This document shows, one piece after another, positions 36,186 through 46,001 of a stretch of 64,000 nt of DNA (position 1 is its first letter; each line of letters opens with the position of its first letter). The stretch spans positions 1 through 64,000 of the forward strand of contig CAMFDG010000006.1 of assembly GCA_945949045.1 (NCBI GenBank), in the 5' to 3' direction. The notes beneath the pieces are model-generated. The model searched no databases and had not been told where the DNA came from. It saw nothing but the letters and a program-made list of their open reading frames with translations. Both the position numbers and the translations under genes were made by a program. This DNA is from an uncultured Lachnospiraceae bacterium (GTDB lineage Bacteria > Bacillota > Clostridia > Lachnospirales > Lachnospiraceae).

Positions 36186-37314
36186 AAGATATCTGAATAA
36201 AGGAATACTGGCTTATAACCTCCAGTGGTTCGCAAAGGACGGAGAGGGCGGTGAGAAGACCGAACCGGCAACCCAGAAGAAATTAACGGATGCCAGAAAA
36301 GAGGGTAAGGTCGCAAGAAGCAAGGAATTAAGCTCCGCCTTTGGTCTTATTGTTCTGTTTTTGTGCCTGAAGGTTTTTGTCTCCTATGTAGGGGAGAAGT
36401 TTTTAGGCATGTTCGATCTGATCTATGGGAATATGCCTGATTTTGTGAAGATTAACGAGGGCAGTATGTCCGCTGCGGCAGCCTCCTCCCTGATCTATCA
36501 GGTGCTCATACAGATGCTTTTGACAATGCTTCCGTTTCTTATATTCGGCTTTGCCGTGGCCCTTCTGGTCAGTATCATTCAGGTAGGATGGACGGTGTCC
36601 GCTAAGCCAATGAAGCCGGAACTGTCCAAGTTTAACCCCATCAATGGGTTTAAGCGGATGTTTTCCAAGGATTCCCTGTTTGAGCTGGTGAAATCCATTT
36701 TTAAGGTAGGGATCATTGTCTATATCGCATACACTGCCATTCGGGATAATGAGAGCAAGCTTTTTGTACTCTATGATATTTCTCTTAAGCAGGCAGTTGG
36801 GCTTGTGGGAAACTTTGTGATCGATGTGGGTCTGAAAATCAGCCTGGTTTATCTGGTCATCGGCATTGCAGATTTCGCTTACCAGAAGTTCAAATTCAAG
36901 GATGATATGAAGATGACCAAGCAGGAGGTCAAGGACGAATATAAAAATACCGAGGGAGATCCGCAGATTAAGGGACGTCAGCGCCGGAAGATGCAGGAGG
37001 TTTCCCAGAAACGTATGATGCAGGACGTACCGAAAGCGGATGTGGTCATCACAAACCCGACCCATCTTGCGGTCGCTGTCCAATACGATGCCGACGCCAG
37101 TCCCGCACCCATCGTCATCGCTAAGGGTGCCGATTTCGTCGCCCAGAAGATCAAGGAGGTCGCAAAAGACAACCAGATAGAAATCGTAGAAAACAAGCCT
37201 CTGGCCCGGATGCTCTATGCAAATGTAGACATCGGTGCCCAGATCCCGCCGGAACTGTATCAGGCGGTGGCGGAAGTTCTTGTATTCGTATATAAGGCTC
37301 AGAACAGGGTTTAA
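36166..37314 (+). CDS. flhB: Flagellar export switch protein FlhB
   Basis: This protein of about 382 residues has the N-terminal NLQWFAKDGEGGEKTEPAT opening, four membrane helices and a cytoplasmic autocleaving domain with NPTH (Asn297-Pro298). It cleaves itself there and switches export from rod/hook to filament substrates. The start is a TTG inside fliR with GAGG four bases before it. No better start precedes the conserved region, though the first 15 residues are not conserved and the exact start is uncertain. Confidence 0.93.
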   Translation: MEKACTERYLNKGILAYNLQWFAKDGEGGEKTEPATQKKLTDARKEGKVARSKELSSAFGLIVLFLCLKVFVSYVGEKFLGMFDLIYGNMPDFVKINEGSMSAAAASSLIYQVLIQMLLTMLPFLIFGFAVALLVSIIQVGWTVSAKPMKPELSKFNPINGFKRMFSKDSLFELVKSIFKVGIIVYIAYTAIRDNESKLFVLYDISLKQAVGLVGNFVIDVGLKISLVYLVIGIADFAYQKFKFKDDMKMTKQEVKDEYKNTEGDPQIKGRQRRKMQEVSQKRMMQDVPKADVVITNPTHLAVAVQYDADASPAPIVIAKGADFVAQKIKEVAKDNQIEIVENKPLARMLYANVDIGAQIPPELYQAVAEVLVFVYKAQNRV

Positions 37315-37357
37315 GGAGCTAAAAGGGGAAAAGATTCCAGAAAGGAGGTAGTGCAGC

Positions 37358-39394
37358 ATGTTAAAGAAAGCGGATATCGGCGTAGGTTTGTATTTGCTCT
37401 GCGCCATTATATTTTTTATTGTTCCGATTCCGTCTATTCTGTTGGATGTCATGCTGGCACTGAATATCTCCATCGCACTGATCATATTGTTTAATGTGCT
37501 GTTCGTGCAGGAGGTTCTGGATATGTCCTTTTTCCCGACCCTGCTTTTGTTTACAACCATCTTTCGTATTTCCTTAAATGTATCCTCGACCCGTCTGATT
37601 CTCCTCACCGGAGATCCGGGTAACGTGGTAAAGACTTTCGGAAGCTTTGTGGGCGGCGGAGATATGGTGGTTGGTACCATCGTATTTATCGTACTGGTAT
37701 TGATCCAGTTCATCGTCATCAACAAAGGTTCCGAGCGTGTATCCGAGGTAACGGCACGATTCACATTGGATGCTATGCCCGGTAAACAGATGGCTATCGA
37801 CGCAGACTTAAACACCGGGGCTATCACCGATGAGGAGGCGAAGCACCGCCGGGAAAAGATCCAGAAGGAATCTTCCTTCTTCGGTGCCATGGATGGTGCC
37901 ACCAAGTATGTGAAGGGAGATGCCACCGCGGGTCTCATCATTACCTTTATCAATCTCATCGGCGGAACCATCATGGGTGTTATGAACCAGGGACTGGAAT
38001 TTGCAGATGCCATCAAGCAGTTTGGTCTTCTGACCATCGGTGACGGTCTGGTATCCCAGATCCCTTCCCTGCTGATTTCCCTGGCTACCGGTATCCTGAT
38101 CACCAAGGGCTCCAATGAGGCTGATTTTTCCGGCATTCTGGTCAAGCAGCTGTTTGGAATCCCCAAAGTACTTTACATTGTCGGTACAGTCATTATTTTC
38201 CTGGGAATTGCTACGCCGCTGAATCCGGTGCTTTTTATCGCCCTGGGTGTGGCTTTTCTGATTGCGGGAAAGAGCATCAGCAGGGATATCGGGGAGGAAT
38301 CCATCGAGGAGGAGGTCCAGCAGGCGGAAACCGAGGCCGAGGAGATCCGAAAGCCGGAAAATGTGGTCTCTCTATTGCAGGTCGATCCCATCGAGCTGGA
38401 ATTCGGATATGGCATCATTCCTCTTGCGGATGTGAACCAGGGAGGGGACCTTCTGGACCGCGTCGTGATGATTCGCAGACAGATTGCATTGGAACTGGGA
38501 ACTGTGGTTCCGATTATTCGTCTGAGGGATAACATTCAGTTGAATCCGAACCAGTATATCATTAAGATCAAGGGCGTTCAGATCACCGAGGGAGAAATTC
38601 TCTTTGACCATTATATGGCCATGAATCCGGGATATGTGGAGGAGGAGATCACCGGTATCCCGACTTTCGAGCCTTCCTTCCATCTGCCGGCTATCTGGAT
38701 CACGGAGGCTCAGAGAGAGCGGGCAGAAAGTCTTGGCTATACGGTAGTGGATGCGCCTTCCATCATCGCGACCCATCTGACAGAGGTGATCCGAAGTCAT
38801 ATTGCAGAGCTGCTCACCAGACAGGATGTCCAGAATCTGATCAACAACCTGAAAGAATCCAATCCGGTACTGGTGGATGAGCTGACACCAAAGCTTCTGG
38901 GACTGGGAGAAATCCAGAAGGTTCTGCAGAATCTTCTGGAGGAGGGTATCTCCATCCGGGATCTCCTCACCATCTGCGAGTCGCTGGCGGATCACGCCCA
39001 GACTACAAGGGATACAGATGTCCTCACGGAGTATGTAAGGCAGAGCTTAAAGCCGGCCATCTCCGGCAAGTATTTTCCGGCGAATGAGACCACATCGGTC
39101 ATCACGCTGGATCCGAAAGTGGAGCAGGAGATCATGTCCTCGGTGAAGCAGACGGAGCAGGGGGCGTATCTTACGCTGGATCCGGAGAAGACAAGGGCAA
39201 TCATGGACTCCGTGGGCACAGAGACCCAGAAGCTGGAGAGCCTGGGGAAGAGCCCGATTATTGTGACTTCGCCCATCGTGCGGATGTACTTTAAAAAACT
39301 GACGGAGGACTATTTCAAGGATTTGATTGTGGTATCCTACAATGAGGTGGAATCTGATGTGGAGCTGCAGTCAGTAGGGATGGTGACAGCATAA
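37358..39394 (+). CDS. flhA: Flagellar export apparatus protein FlhA
   Basis: This is a 678-residue protein with about eight N-terminal membrane helices, the FHIPEP-type loop (SERVSEVTARFTLDAMPGKQMAIDADLN, quoted in part) and a large C-terminal cytoplasmic domain that docks chaperone-substrate complexes and forms the nonameric ring of the export apparatus. AAAGGAGG precedes the ATG. flhF follows directly after the stop. Confidence 0.97.
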   Translation: MLKKADIGVGLYLLCAIIFFIVPIPSILLDVMLALNISIALIILFNVLFVQEVLDMSFFPTLLLFTTIFRISLNVSSTRLILLTGDPGNVVKTFGSFVGGGDMVVGTIVFIVLVLIQFIVINKGSERVSEVTARFTLDAMPGKQMAIDADLNTGAITDEEAKHRREKIQKESSFFGAMDGATKYVKGDATAGLIITFINLIGGTIMGVMNQGLEFADAIKQFGLLTIGDGLVSQIPSLLISLATGILITKGSNEADFSGILVKQLFGIPKVLYIVGTVIIFLGIATPLNPVLFIALGVAFLIAGKSISRDIGEESIEEEVQQAETEAEEIRKPENVVSLLQVDPIELEFGYGIIPLADVNQGGDLLDRVVMIRRQIALELGTVVPIIRLRDNIQLNPNQYIIKIKGVQITEGEILFDHYMAMNPGYVEEEITGIPTFEPSFHLPAIWITEAQRERAESLGYTVVDAPSIIATHLTEVIRSHIAELLTRQDVQNLINNLKESNPVLVDELTPKLLGLGEIQKVLQNLLEEGISIRDLLTICESLADHAQTTRDTDVLTEYVRQSLKPAISGKYFPANETTSVITLDPKVEQEIMSSVKQTEQGAYLTLDPEKTRAIMDSVGTETQKLESLGKSPIIVTSPIVRMYFKKLTEDYFKDLIVVSYNEVESDVELQSVGMVTA

Positions 39395-40642
39395 ATGACG
39401 ATTAATAAATTTCAGGGAAAAACAAAGGAAGAGGCTATTGAGAAGGCACGAAATGAATTTGGTTCCGGCGCGGTAATTATGAACGTGAAGGAAATCAAAC
39501 CCAAGGGATTGTTCCGGGCTTTTAAAAGCTCGACCTATGAGGTGACTGCGGCCATGGAGGAGAGAGAGTCTTTTGCCTCACAGCTTCACAACATGCCAAG
39601 AAAGACCACGGAAGGTCATGAGGCGATTAATCTGGCGGCAGATGAAAAGATCGAGATTCCCAGGCAGGAGAAAAAACCGGCCTTTGTACCTTCTGGCCGT
39701 CCGAAAACCAATTCGGAAAAAGAAGTGCCGGAGGAGAGTAAGCTCGAGCAGCGTCTGGAGGATCTGTCTGACCGGCTGGAAAAAACCCTGGGCACGGCGA
39801 AGAAAGAGGACAAGAGGGATAAGGCTCTTTCTGAGCCATCCTCAGAGGAACTGAATTTTGTACGGATTCTCTATAATACGCTGATTAAAAATGAAGTGAA
39901 TGAGAAATATGTCAATCAGATCCTGGATGAGATCGAGAAATTCATGCGGCCGGGAAGCAGCGTAGATACCATCCTCTCCAATGTATACCAGAAGCTCATT
40001 CTTCGCTTTGGACAGCCGAGGACGATCGAGCTTTCCGGGGAGCGGCCGGATGTGATTTTCTTCATCGGTCCCACCGGAGTCGGAAAGACAACGACAATTG
40101 CCAAGATCGCCTCCAAATACAAGGTGGAATATGAGAGAAGGGTGGCCTTTATCACGGCGGATACTTACCGGATCGCAGCAACGGAGCAGCTGGCCGTATA
40201 TGCCAATATTCTGGATGCACCTATGGAAATTGTGTATTCCAGAGAGGATCTGAATGCTGCCATTGCAAAATTTGAGGATTATGATCTGGTGTTTGTGGAC
40301 ACAGCCGGATTTTCCCATAAAAATGAGTCCCAGAGAGAGGATATCAGACAGCTTTTGGAGGGCGTGGACCCGAAATACCGGACAGAAACCTATCTGGTGC
40401 TGTCTGCGACTACGAAATACCGGGATCTTTTGGAAATCGTGGATATTTACCATGAGATCGCCGATTATAAGCTGATTTTTACCAAACTGGATGAGACCAC
40501 TGCGTATGGAAATCTGCTGAATGTGAAGCTGTATTCCGGCGCAGACCTGTCCTATGCCACCAACGGACAGAATGTACCCGACGACATTGAGGTATTTGAT
40601 ACCCAAAAGATTGTAAAGCAGTTACTAGGAGGCAATTCTTAA
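39395..40642 (+). CDS. flhF: SRP-type GTPase FlhF
   Basis: This is a 415-residue GTPase that sets flagellar position and number. The N-terminal B domain (about 1-150) is charged and variable. The NG domain has GPTGVGKTTTIAKIA (P-loop, about residue 230), ITADTYRIAATEQL and FVDTAGFSHKN. FlhG normally stimulates its GTPase and is encoded immediately after, sharing one base. Confidence 0.96.
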   Translation: MTINKFQGKTKEEAIEKARNEFGSGAVIMNVKEIKPKGLFRAFKSSTYEVTAAMEERESFASQLHNMPRKTTEGHEAINLAADEKIEIPRQEKKPAFVPSGRPKTNSEKEVPEESKLEQRLEDLSDRLEKTLGTAKKEDKRDKALSEPSSEELNFVRILYNTLIKNEVNEKYVNQILDEIEKFMRPGSSVDTILSNVYQKLILRFGQPRTIELSGERPDVIFFIGPTGVGKTTTIAKIASKYKVEYERRVAFITADTYRIAATEQLAVYANILDAPMEIVYSREDLNAAIAKFEDYDLVFVDTAGFSHKNESQREDIRQLLEGVDPKYRTETYLVLSATTKYRDLLEIVDIYHEIADYKLIFTKLDETTAYGNLLNVKLYSGADLSYATNGQNVPDDIEVFDTQKIVKQLLGGNS

Positions 40643-41520
40643 TGGATCAGGCACAGCAGCTACGAAATGTGATAAAAATGCATAATGCCGAGCAGAAAAG
40701 CAGTGCGAGAGTGGTTACGGTGACCAGCGGTAAGGGCGGCGTGGGCAAATCCAACCTGTCGGTCAATCTGGCGGTGCAGCTTCGGAGACAGGGAAAAAGA
40801 GTGCTGATCTTCGATGCTGATTTTGGTCTTGCCAATGTGGAAGTCATGTTCGGAGCCATTCCCCGCTTCAATCTTTCGGATTTTATCTACCGGGGAAAGA
40901 GCATCAGAGAGGTAATCACGCCGGGACCTATGGAAATCGGGTTTATTTCCGGCGGTTCAGGGATCATGGGACTTAACAATCTGGACCGGGACCAGATTAT
41001 GTATCTTGTAAAGGCAATTGAGGAGTTGAATGATCTGGCAGATTTTATTATTATAGATACTGGAGCAGGAATATCCGATCAGGTGCTGGAATTTGTGCTG
41101 GCCAGCCCGGAGGTGCTTCTTGTTTCCACACCGGAGCCCAGCTCACTGACGGATTCCTACTCGCTTCTTAAGACACTGTATAGGAATCCGGGCTTTCAGG
41201 GAGAGGGAACCTCGATTCACATTGTTTCCAACCGGGTGGCCTCCGCGGAAGAGGGGCAGGCGGTATACGATAAGCTGAATTCCGTGGTTTCCAAGTTCCT
41301 TCACGGAAGTTTAAATTATCTGGGCATGATTCCCCAGGATTCGGTTCTGGAGAAGGCTGTACGCCAGCAGAAACCGGTATCTATGCTGGATCCGGAGGCA
41401 AAGTCCTCCAGAGCCTTTGAGGTACTGACAGGGAATCTCTTAAACGGTACACACAATCAGATAAGACCGCGCTGGGGGATCGGACAACTGTTTTCCAGTT
41501 TACTTCAGGGCAGAAAATAG
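40642..41520 (+). CDS. flhG: MinD-like ATPase FlhG
   Basis: This is a 292-residue MinD/ParA-like ATPase (YlxH in B. subtilis) that limits flagellar number with FlhF. It has the deviant Walker A SGKGGVGKSNLSVNLA, the DADFGLANVEVMFG motif and a C-terminal membrane-targeting stretch. The N-terminal QAQQLRNVIKM matches the DQAxxLR helix known to activate FlhF. AGGAGG precedes the start. Confidence 0.95.
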   Translation: MDQAQQLRNVIKMHNAEQKSSARVVTVTSGKGGVGKSNLSVNLAVQLRRQGKRVLIFDADFGLANVEVMFGAIPRFNLSDFIYRGKSIREVITPGPMEIGFISGGSGIMGLNNLDRDQIMYLVKAIEELNDLADFIIIDTGAGISDQVLEFVLASPEVLLVSTPEPSSLTDSYSLLKTLYRNPGFQGEGTSIHIVSNRVASAEEGQAVYDKLNSVVSKFLHGSLNYLGMIPQDSVLEKAVRQQKPVSMLDPEAKSSRAFEVLTGNLLNGTHNQIRPRWGIGQLFSSLLQGRK

Positions 41521-41530
41521 GAGAAAATTT

Positions 41531-42274
41531 ATGAAGCTATCAAATGTGATTCGACCGGGAGATAAAATCGATATCAAGCTCATTCATCAGATGAATCGAG
41601 AGGGAAACGGTGGGGAACAGGCGGCATTGTATCAGAGCAGAGTCTGTGATCAGACCTCCGAGACCGATCTGGAGATTGAGATGCCCTTCAGCGGAGGGAA
41701 AATGATTCTTTTTCCGATGGGGGCGGAATGCCATTTTGTCTTCTATACGAAGGGGGGTATGTACCAGTGTGACGGAAGGGTGCAGAAGCGGTATAAGGAG
41801 GGAAATCTTTATTTCCTTTCGGTGCGGATAACAACGGCGCCGGAGAAGTTTCAGAGAAGAGAGTTCTTCCGGATCGATTATGTGGTTCCGCTTCAGTATT
41901 ATGAGATCACAGAGGAGATGGCAAAACTGGAAACTACGGAGGAGATTATTGCAGCCCTTGGCGGGGTTGAGGAGGAGCAGAAGCCTTATAAGGGCATGAT
42001 TCAGGATATCAGTGGAGGGGGCGTCCGCTTTTCCGCAGAACGTCTGCCCCAGAGGGGGGATTATCTTCTCTTGTCGTTTCATCTGAAAAATGAGAGACTG
42101 GATGAGGTGTTTTACCTGGTGAGTCAGGTAGTTGCGGTCCAGGAGCATCCCACAGTCAGGAATATGTATATTCAGCGTGTGAAGTTCATTTTCCGGGATC
42201 TCAAGATTCGTGAAAGGATTGTGCGTTTCGTTTTTGAGGAAGAAAGAAAGCTTCGCAGGAAAGAAGTAGGGTAG
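41531..42274 (+). CDS. PilZ-domain, YcgR-like c-di-GMP flagellar brake
   Basis: This is a 247-residue protein with an N-terminal YcgR-type domain (about 1-105) and a C-terminal PilZ domain. The c-di-GMP motifs are intact: RREFFR (RxxxR) and DISGGG (DxSxxG). YcgR/DgrA proteins slow the motor when c-di-GMP is high. Location between flhG and cheB points to a motor or chemotaxis role. This is the only second-messenger receptor seen in the window. Confidence 0.9.
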   Translation: MKLSNVIRPGDKIDIKLIHQMNREGNGGEQAALYQSRVCDQTSETDLEIEMPFSGGKMILFPMGAECHFVFYTKGGMYQCDGRVQKRYKEGNLYFLSVRITTAPEKFQRREFFRIDYVVPLQYYEITEEMAKLETTEEIIAALGGVEEEQKPYKGMIQDISGGGVRFSAERLPQRGDYLLLSFHLKNERLDEVFYLVSQVVAVQEHPTVRNMYIQRVKFIFRDLKIRERIVRFVFEEERKLRRKEVG

Positions 42275-42277
42275 AGA

Positions 42278-43339
42278 ATGAAAAAAAACATTTTAGTAGT
42301 TGATGATTCTGCACTCATGAGAAGAATCATGTGTGATATAATCAATACAGATTCTGATTATCAAGCAACGGATTACTGCAGAGATGGTCTGGAGGCCTAC
42401 GAGAGGCTGAAGACAAGAAGCTATGACGGGGTTGTTCTGGATATCAATATGCCGCGTATGGATGGGCTGCAGCTACTGGAGCGTCTCCAGAGGGAGCACA
42501 TTCAGGCAAATGTGGTGGTGGTCAGCACTCTGAATTCGGCGGATGTTACCATTCTGGCCATGGAGCGCGGTGCCATTGACTTTATCCAGAAGCCGACCAA
42601 TGTCATCGAGGCCAAGGGTGAGGAGTTCAAAAAGAACCTTCTTTCGGTTCTGAATACGGTATTTGACGCCGGAACTGTAAGAATACCCCTGAGAAGTCCC
42701 AGAAGGGCTTCTGCTGCAATAAAGCCGGCCGTCAGGGCACATAAGCAGTCCATAGCGGGAAACAAGCTGGTTGCCCTGGCCTGCTCGACAGGAGGACCAA
42801 AGGCACTTCAGAGTGTGATTCCGTATCTTCCCAAGAATCTGGATGCACCGATGGTTCTGGTTCAGCATATGCCGGCGGGATTTACCAAATCCATGGCGGA
42901 TCGGCTGAACGAACTGAGCGATATCACGGTGACGGAGGCAGTGGACCAGGAACCCCTGGAAAAGGGCCACGTTTACATTGCACCGGGAGGCCGGCATCTG
43001 GAGGTCGTCCGGGGAAACGATGGAGTTCATCGGATTGCACTTAGCGACATGCCGCCCATTGGAGGCCTGCGGCCCTGTGCCAATGTGATGTATGACTCTC
43101 TTTCCAGGACGGGCTATGATGAAATTGTCTGTGTTGTCCTGACGGGCATGGGGGCTGATGGTACGAATGGGATTCTTTCTCTTTCGAAAAGCAAGCAGGT
43201 GCATGTGATCGCACAGGATGAGGCCTCCTGTGTGGTTTACGGGATGCCGAGGATGATCGCGGAAGCGGGTGCCGTGGATGAGGTGGTAACTCTGACAGAC
43301 GTTGCGAAAACAATCACAAAAAATGTGGGGGTAAAATAG
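42278..43339 (+). CDS. cheB: Chemotaxis response regulator methylesterase CheB
   Basis: This is a 353-residue protein with an N-terminal receiver (phosphoacceptor Asp55, preceded by VVDDSALMRR) and a C-terminal methylesterase/deamidase with ACSTGGPKAL, VQHMPAGFT and MGADGTNG, covering the Ser-His-Asp triad. It removes methyl groups from chemoreceptors during adaptation. Its partner CheR is not in the window. Confidence 0.97.
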   Translation: MKKNILVVDDSALMRRIMCDIINTDSDYQATDYCRDGLEAYERLKTRSYDGVVLDINMPRMDGLQLLERLQREHIQANVVVVSTLNSADVTILAMERGAIDFIQKPTNVIEAKGEEFKKNLLSVLNTVFDAGTVRIPLRSPRRASAAIKPAVRAHKQSIAGNKLVALACSTGGPKALQSVIPYLPKNLDAPMVLVQHMPAGFTKSMADRLNELSDITVTEAVDQEPLEKGHVYIAPGGRHLEVVRGNDGVHRIALSDMPPIGGLRPCANVMYDSLSRTGYDEIVCVVLTGMGADGTNGILSLSKSKQVHVIAQDEASCVVYGMPRMIAEAGAVDEVVTLTDVAKTITKNVGVK

Positions 43340-43340
43340 C

Positions 43341-45434
43341 ATGGATGTAAGCCAGTATCTAGAGATTTTTATTGATGAAAGCGGAGAGCATTTGCAGACA
43401 CTCAGCGACTGCATTATGGAGCTTGAGAAGGAGCCGGATAATAAGGATACCATTAATGAGATTTTCCGGGCGGCCCATTCTCTAAAAGGAATGGCCGGCA
43501 CCATGGGCTTTAAGAGAATGCAGCACCTGACCCATGATATGGAGAATGTTTTCCAGGAGGTACGCAACGATACCATCAAAGTGGACAGCCAGATGATCGA
43601 TCTTCTCTTTAAGTGTCTGGATGCCATTGACGGATATCTTGAGAATATCAAGGCAAGCTCTGACGAGGGTGAAGAGGATAACGAGGTCATCATCAGGGAA
43701 CTGAACAATTTCCTGGCGAAGGCAGAGGGAAAGGAGCCGGCACCGCAGGAGACACCGCAGGAAGCCCCCAGGGAAGAGGCTGCTGCCGATGACGCGGATA
43801 ACAGGAAATACAGAAAGATTGACCTGACGGACAGCGAGCGGGATGCGGTCATGACGGCCAAGGACAGCGGATTACATATTTACGGAATCACGGTGATCAT
43901 CCGAAAAGACTGTCTTCTGAAGGCAGCCCGTGCGTTTCTGGTGTTCCGTGCTGTTGAGGAGATCGGTGAAATTCTTGTTTATCGTCCCAGCTCACAGGAT
44001 ATCGAGGATGAGAAATTTGAGTTTGATTTCAGCCTTTATGTGGGATCACCGGAGGAATTGGACAAGGTGATTTTTGCCGCAAAGAACGTATCTGAGATTG
44101 AGGATGTGGTGGGCGAAGAACTGACGGATTTCTCCGCGAAGGATGAAGAGAAGGGGCAGACAAAGCCCGCAGCCGTGGCTGCAGAGACAAAGCCGGAGAT
44201 AAAGAAACCGGAAGTGAAGAAGCCGGAGGCAAAGTCACAGGCTCCTGCAAAGAAGCCGTCCGGCGGAAAGCCGGCCACGAGCCGGACGGTCCGTGTGGAT
44301 ATTGAAAAGCTGGATGCTCTGATGAATCAGGTATCCGAGCTGATCATTGCAAAGAACAGTCTGGTTTCCATCGGCTCCACGGAGGAGGGTGGCTTTAACA
44401 ACCAGGGATTCCATGAGCAGATTGAATACCTGGAGCGGATTACCACAAGCCTCCATGAGTCTGTGATGAAGGTACGAATGGTCCCGATTGAGAGCGTTGT
44501 CAACAAGTTCCCACGTATGATCCGTGACCTTTCCAGATCGCTGAACAAGAAGATGGAGCTGATTATGACCGGTGAGGATACCGAGCTGGATCGTACGGTT
44601 GTGGATCAGATCGGAGATCCGCTGCAGCATTTGCTCCGCAATTCCGCAGATCATGGACTTGAGGATACCGCAGTCCGTGTGCAGAGAGGAAAGCCTGAGG
44701 TTGGAAGCATTTTCTTAAATGCCTACCAGGAAGGCAATAATGTCATTATCCAGGTGGGAGATGATGGTAACGGTATCGACACGGAAGCAGTTAAGGGTAA
44801 GGCAATCGAGCGTGGTATCGTGACGCAGGAGCAGGCAGATGCCATGTCCCAGAAGGAGATTATTGATCTTTTATTTATGCCGAGCTTTTCTATGGCAAAG
44901 AAGATTACCGATATATCCGGACGAGGTGTCGGACTTGACGTTGTGAAGTCCAACATCGAGCAGCTGGGCGGCGATGTAGAGGTTCGTACCAAGCTGGGGG
45001 TTGGAACCACATTTACGGTTCGGCTTCCATTGACACTTGCTATTATTCAGGCCCTGATGGTAGTTGTCCGGGATGAGAAATATGCCATTGCCCTGGCATC
45101 CATTGCCAATATTGAGAGTGTTCCGGTTACGGATATCAAGTATGTGGAGGCGAAGGAAGTCATCCATCTCAGAGGCTGTGTGATCCCGCTGATTCGTCTG
45201 GACAGGCTGCTGGATATTGAGCCCCGGGAGAAGGATCCTGAGAACCTTACGGTTGTCATTGTGAAACGCGGAGACAGCCAGGTGGGACTTGTTGTGGATG
45301 ACCTTATGGGACAGCAGGAAATCGTTATCAAGTCTCTTGGCAAATACATTAACGGCAACAAGCTGATCAGTGGCGCAACCATTCTGGGAGACGGTGAGGT
45401 TGCACTGATTCTTGACGTCAATACATTGATGTAA
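43341..45434 (+). CDS. cheA: Chemotaxis histidine kinase CheA
   Basis: This is a 697-residue kinase with P1 (phosphorylated His46 in AAHSLKGMAGTMGF), a P2 CheY/CheB-docking domain (about 165-270), a charged Lys/Pro/Glu linker, dimerisation helices, the ATPase P4 (LLRNSADHGLED, GDDGNGID, GRGVGLDVV) and a CheW-like P5. It reads receptor arrays and phosphorylates CheB and CheY. Starts two bases after cheB. Confidence 0.97.
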   Translation: MDVSQYLEIFIDESGEHLQTLSDCIMELEKEPDNKDTINEIFRAAHSLKGMAGTMGFKRMQHLTHDMENVFQEVRNDTIKVDSQMIDLLFKCLDAIDGYLENIKASSDEGEEDNEVIIRELNNFLAKAEGKEPAPQETPQEAPREEAAADDADNRKYRKIDLTDSERDAVMTAKDSGLHIYGITVIIRKDCLLKAARAFLVFRAVEEIGEILVYRPSSQDIEDEKFEFDFSLYVGSPEELDKVIFAAKNVSEIEDVVGEELTDFSAKDEEKGQTKPAAVAAETKPEIKKPEVKKPEAKSQAPAKKPSGGKPATSRTVRVDIEKLDALMNQVSELIIAKNSLVSIGSTEEGGFNNQGFHEQIEYLERITTSLHESVMKVRMVPIESVVNKFPRMIRDLSRSLNKKMELIMTGEDTELDRTVVDQIGDPLQHLLRNSADHGLEDTAVRVQRGKPEVGSIFLNAYQEGNNVIIQVGDDGNGIDTEAVKGKAIERGIVTQEQADAMSQKEIIDLLFMPSFSMAKKITDISGRGVGLDVVKSNIEQLGGDVEVRTKLGVGTTFTVRLPLTLAIIQALMVVVRDEKYAIALASIANIESVPVTDIKYVEAKEVIHLRGCVIPLIRLDRLLDIEPREKDPENLTVVIVKRGDSQVGLVVDDLMGQQEIVIKSLGKYINGNKLISGATILGDGEVALILDVNTLM

Positions 45435-45447
45435 CGGGGGTAAGGAT

Positions 45448-45924
45448 ATGGCATCAAATCAAACAGAGGCAATTGAAAGCAGAGATAAGCAGGTAAAGCA
45501 GTATATTGTTGTTCAGATTGGCAGTGAGAAGTACGGAATCGATATCAGCTATGTTGATAATATTGTCCGCATGCAGAAAATCACGCGGGTGCCTAAGGCA
45601 CAGCCGTATTTTAAAGGAATCATCAATCTGCGCGGTGAGATCGTGCCGGTGATGAGCATCCGAAAAAAGATGGGGCTGGAGGACGATGTGATTACAGGGG
45701 CCTCCAGGATCATCATCCTCAAAATTGAGGACAAGGGATCTCTCGGCGTGATGGTGGACGCAGTGAACGAGGTGGTCAATCTCACGGAAGACCAGATTGA
45801 GACTAACAATATCAGTTCAAGCCATGCAAAGGATACATTTATCAACGGAATCGGAAAGAATGGGGATCAGTTAATTTCCCTGTTTGAAATCAATGCAATT
45901 ATTGATGAAAAGGATAATGTATAA
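45448..45924 (+). CDS. cheW: Chemotaxis coupling protein CheW
   Basis: This is a 158-residue SH3-like adaptor linking chemoreceptors to CheA. It has the family core KQYIVVQIGSEKYGIDI, YFKGIINLRGEIVPVM and the C-terminal hydrophobic strand motif. An upstream GGGGTAAGG serves as ribosome binding site. A strong stem-loop follows the stop. Confidence 0.95.
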   Translation: MASNQTEAIESRDKQVKQYIVVQIGSEKYGIDISYVDNIVRMQKITRVPKAQPYFKGIINLRGEIVPVMSIRKKMGLEDDVITGASRIIILKIEDKGSLGVMVDAVNEVVNLTEDQIETNNISSSHAKDTFINGIGKNGDQLISLFEINAIIDEKDNV

Positions 45925-45937
45925 TTTATGATGGAAA

Positions 45938-45981
45938 TATAGTGAGGCAGCAGTCAGGTTCACAGGTGCTGCCTCACTATA
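45938..45981 (+). other. Intra-operon stem-loop between cheW and cheC
   Basis: TATAGTGAGGCAGCA (45938-45952) pairs perfectly with TGCTGCCTCACTATA (45967-45981) across a 14-base loop. No U-tract follows (AATGGTT), so it is not a canonical terminator. It has the same stem length as the loop between flgB and flgC. Confidence 0.78.
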
Positions 45982-46001
45982 AATGGTTATTGGAGGAAAG
46001 T

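Noticed and set aside
36403-38166. 587-codon minus-strand frame opposite flhB and flhA
   Set aside because: It is a shadow of conserved flagellar genes; codon bias of the plus strand leaves this frame open.
42473-43861. 462-codon minus-strand frame opposite cheB and cheA
   Set aside because: It is a shadow ORF; both plus-strand genes have complete domain structure.
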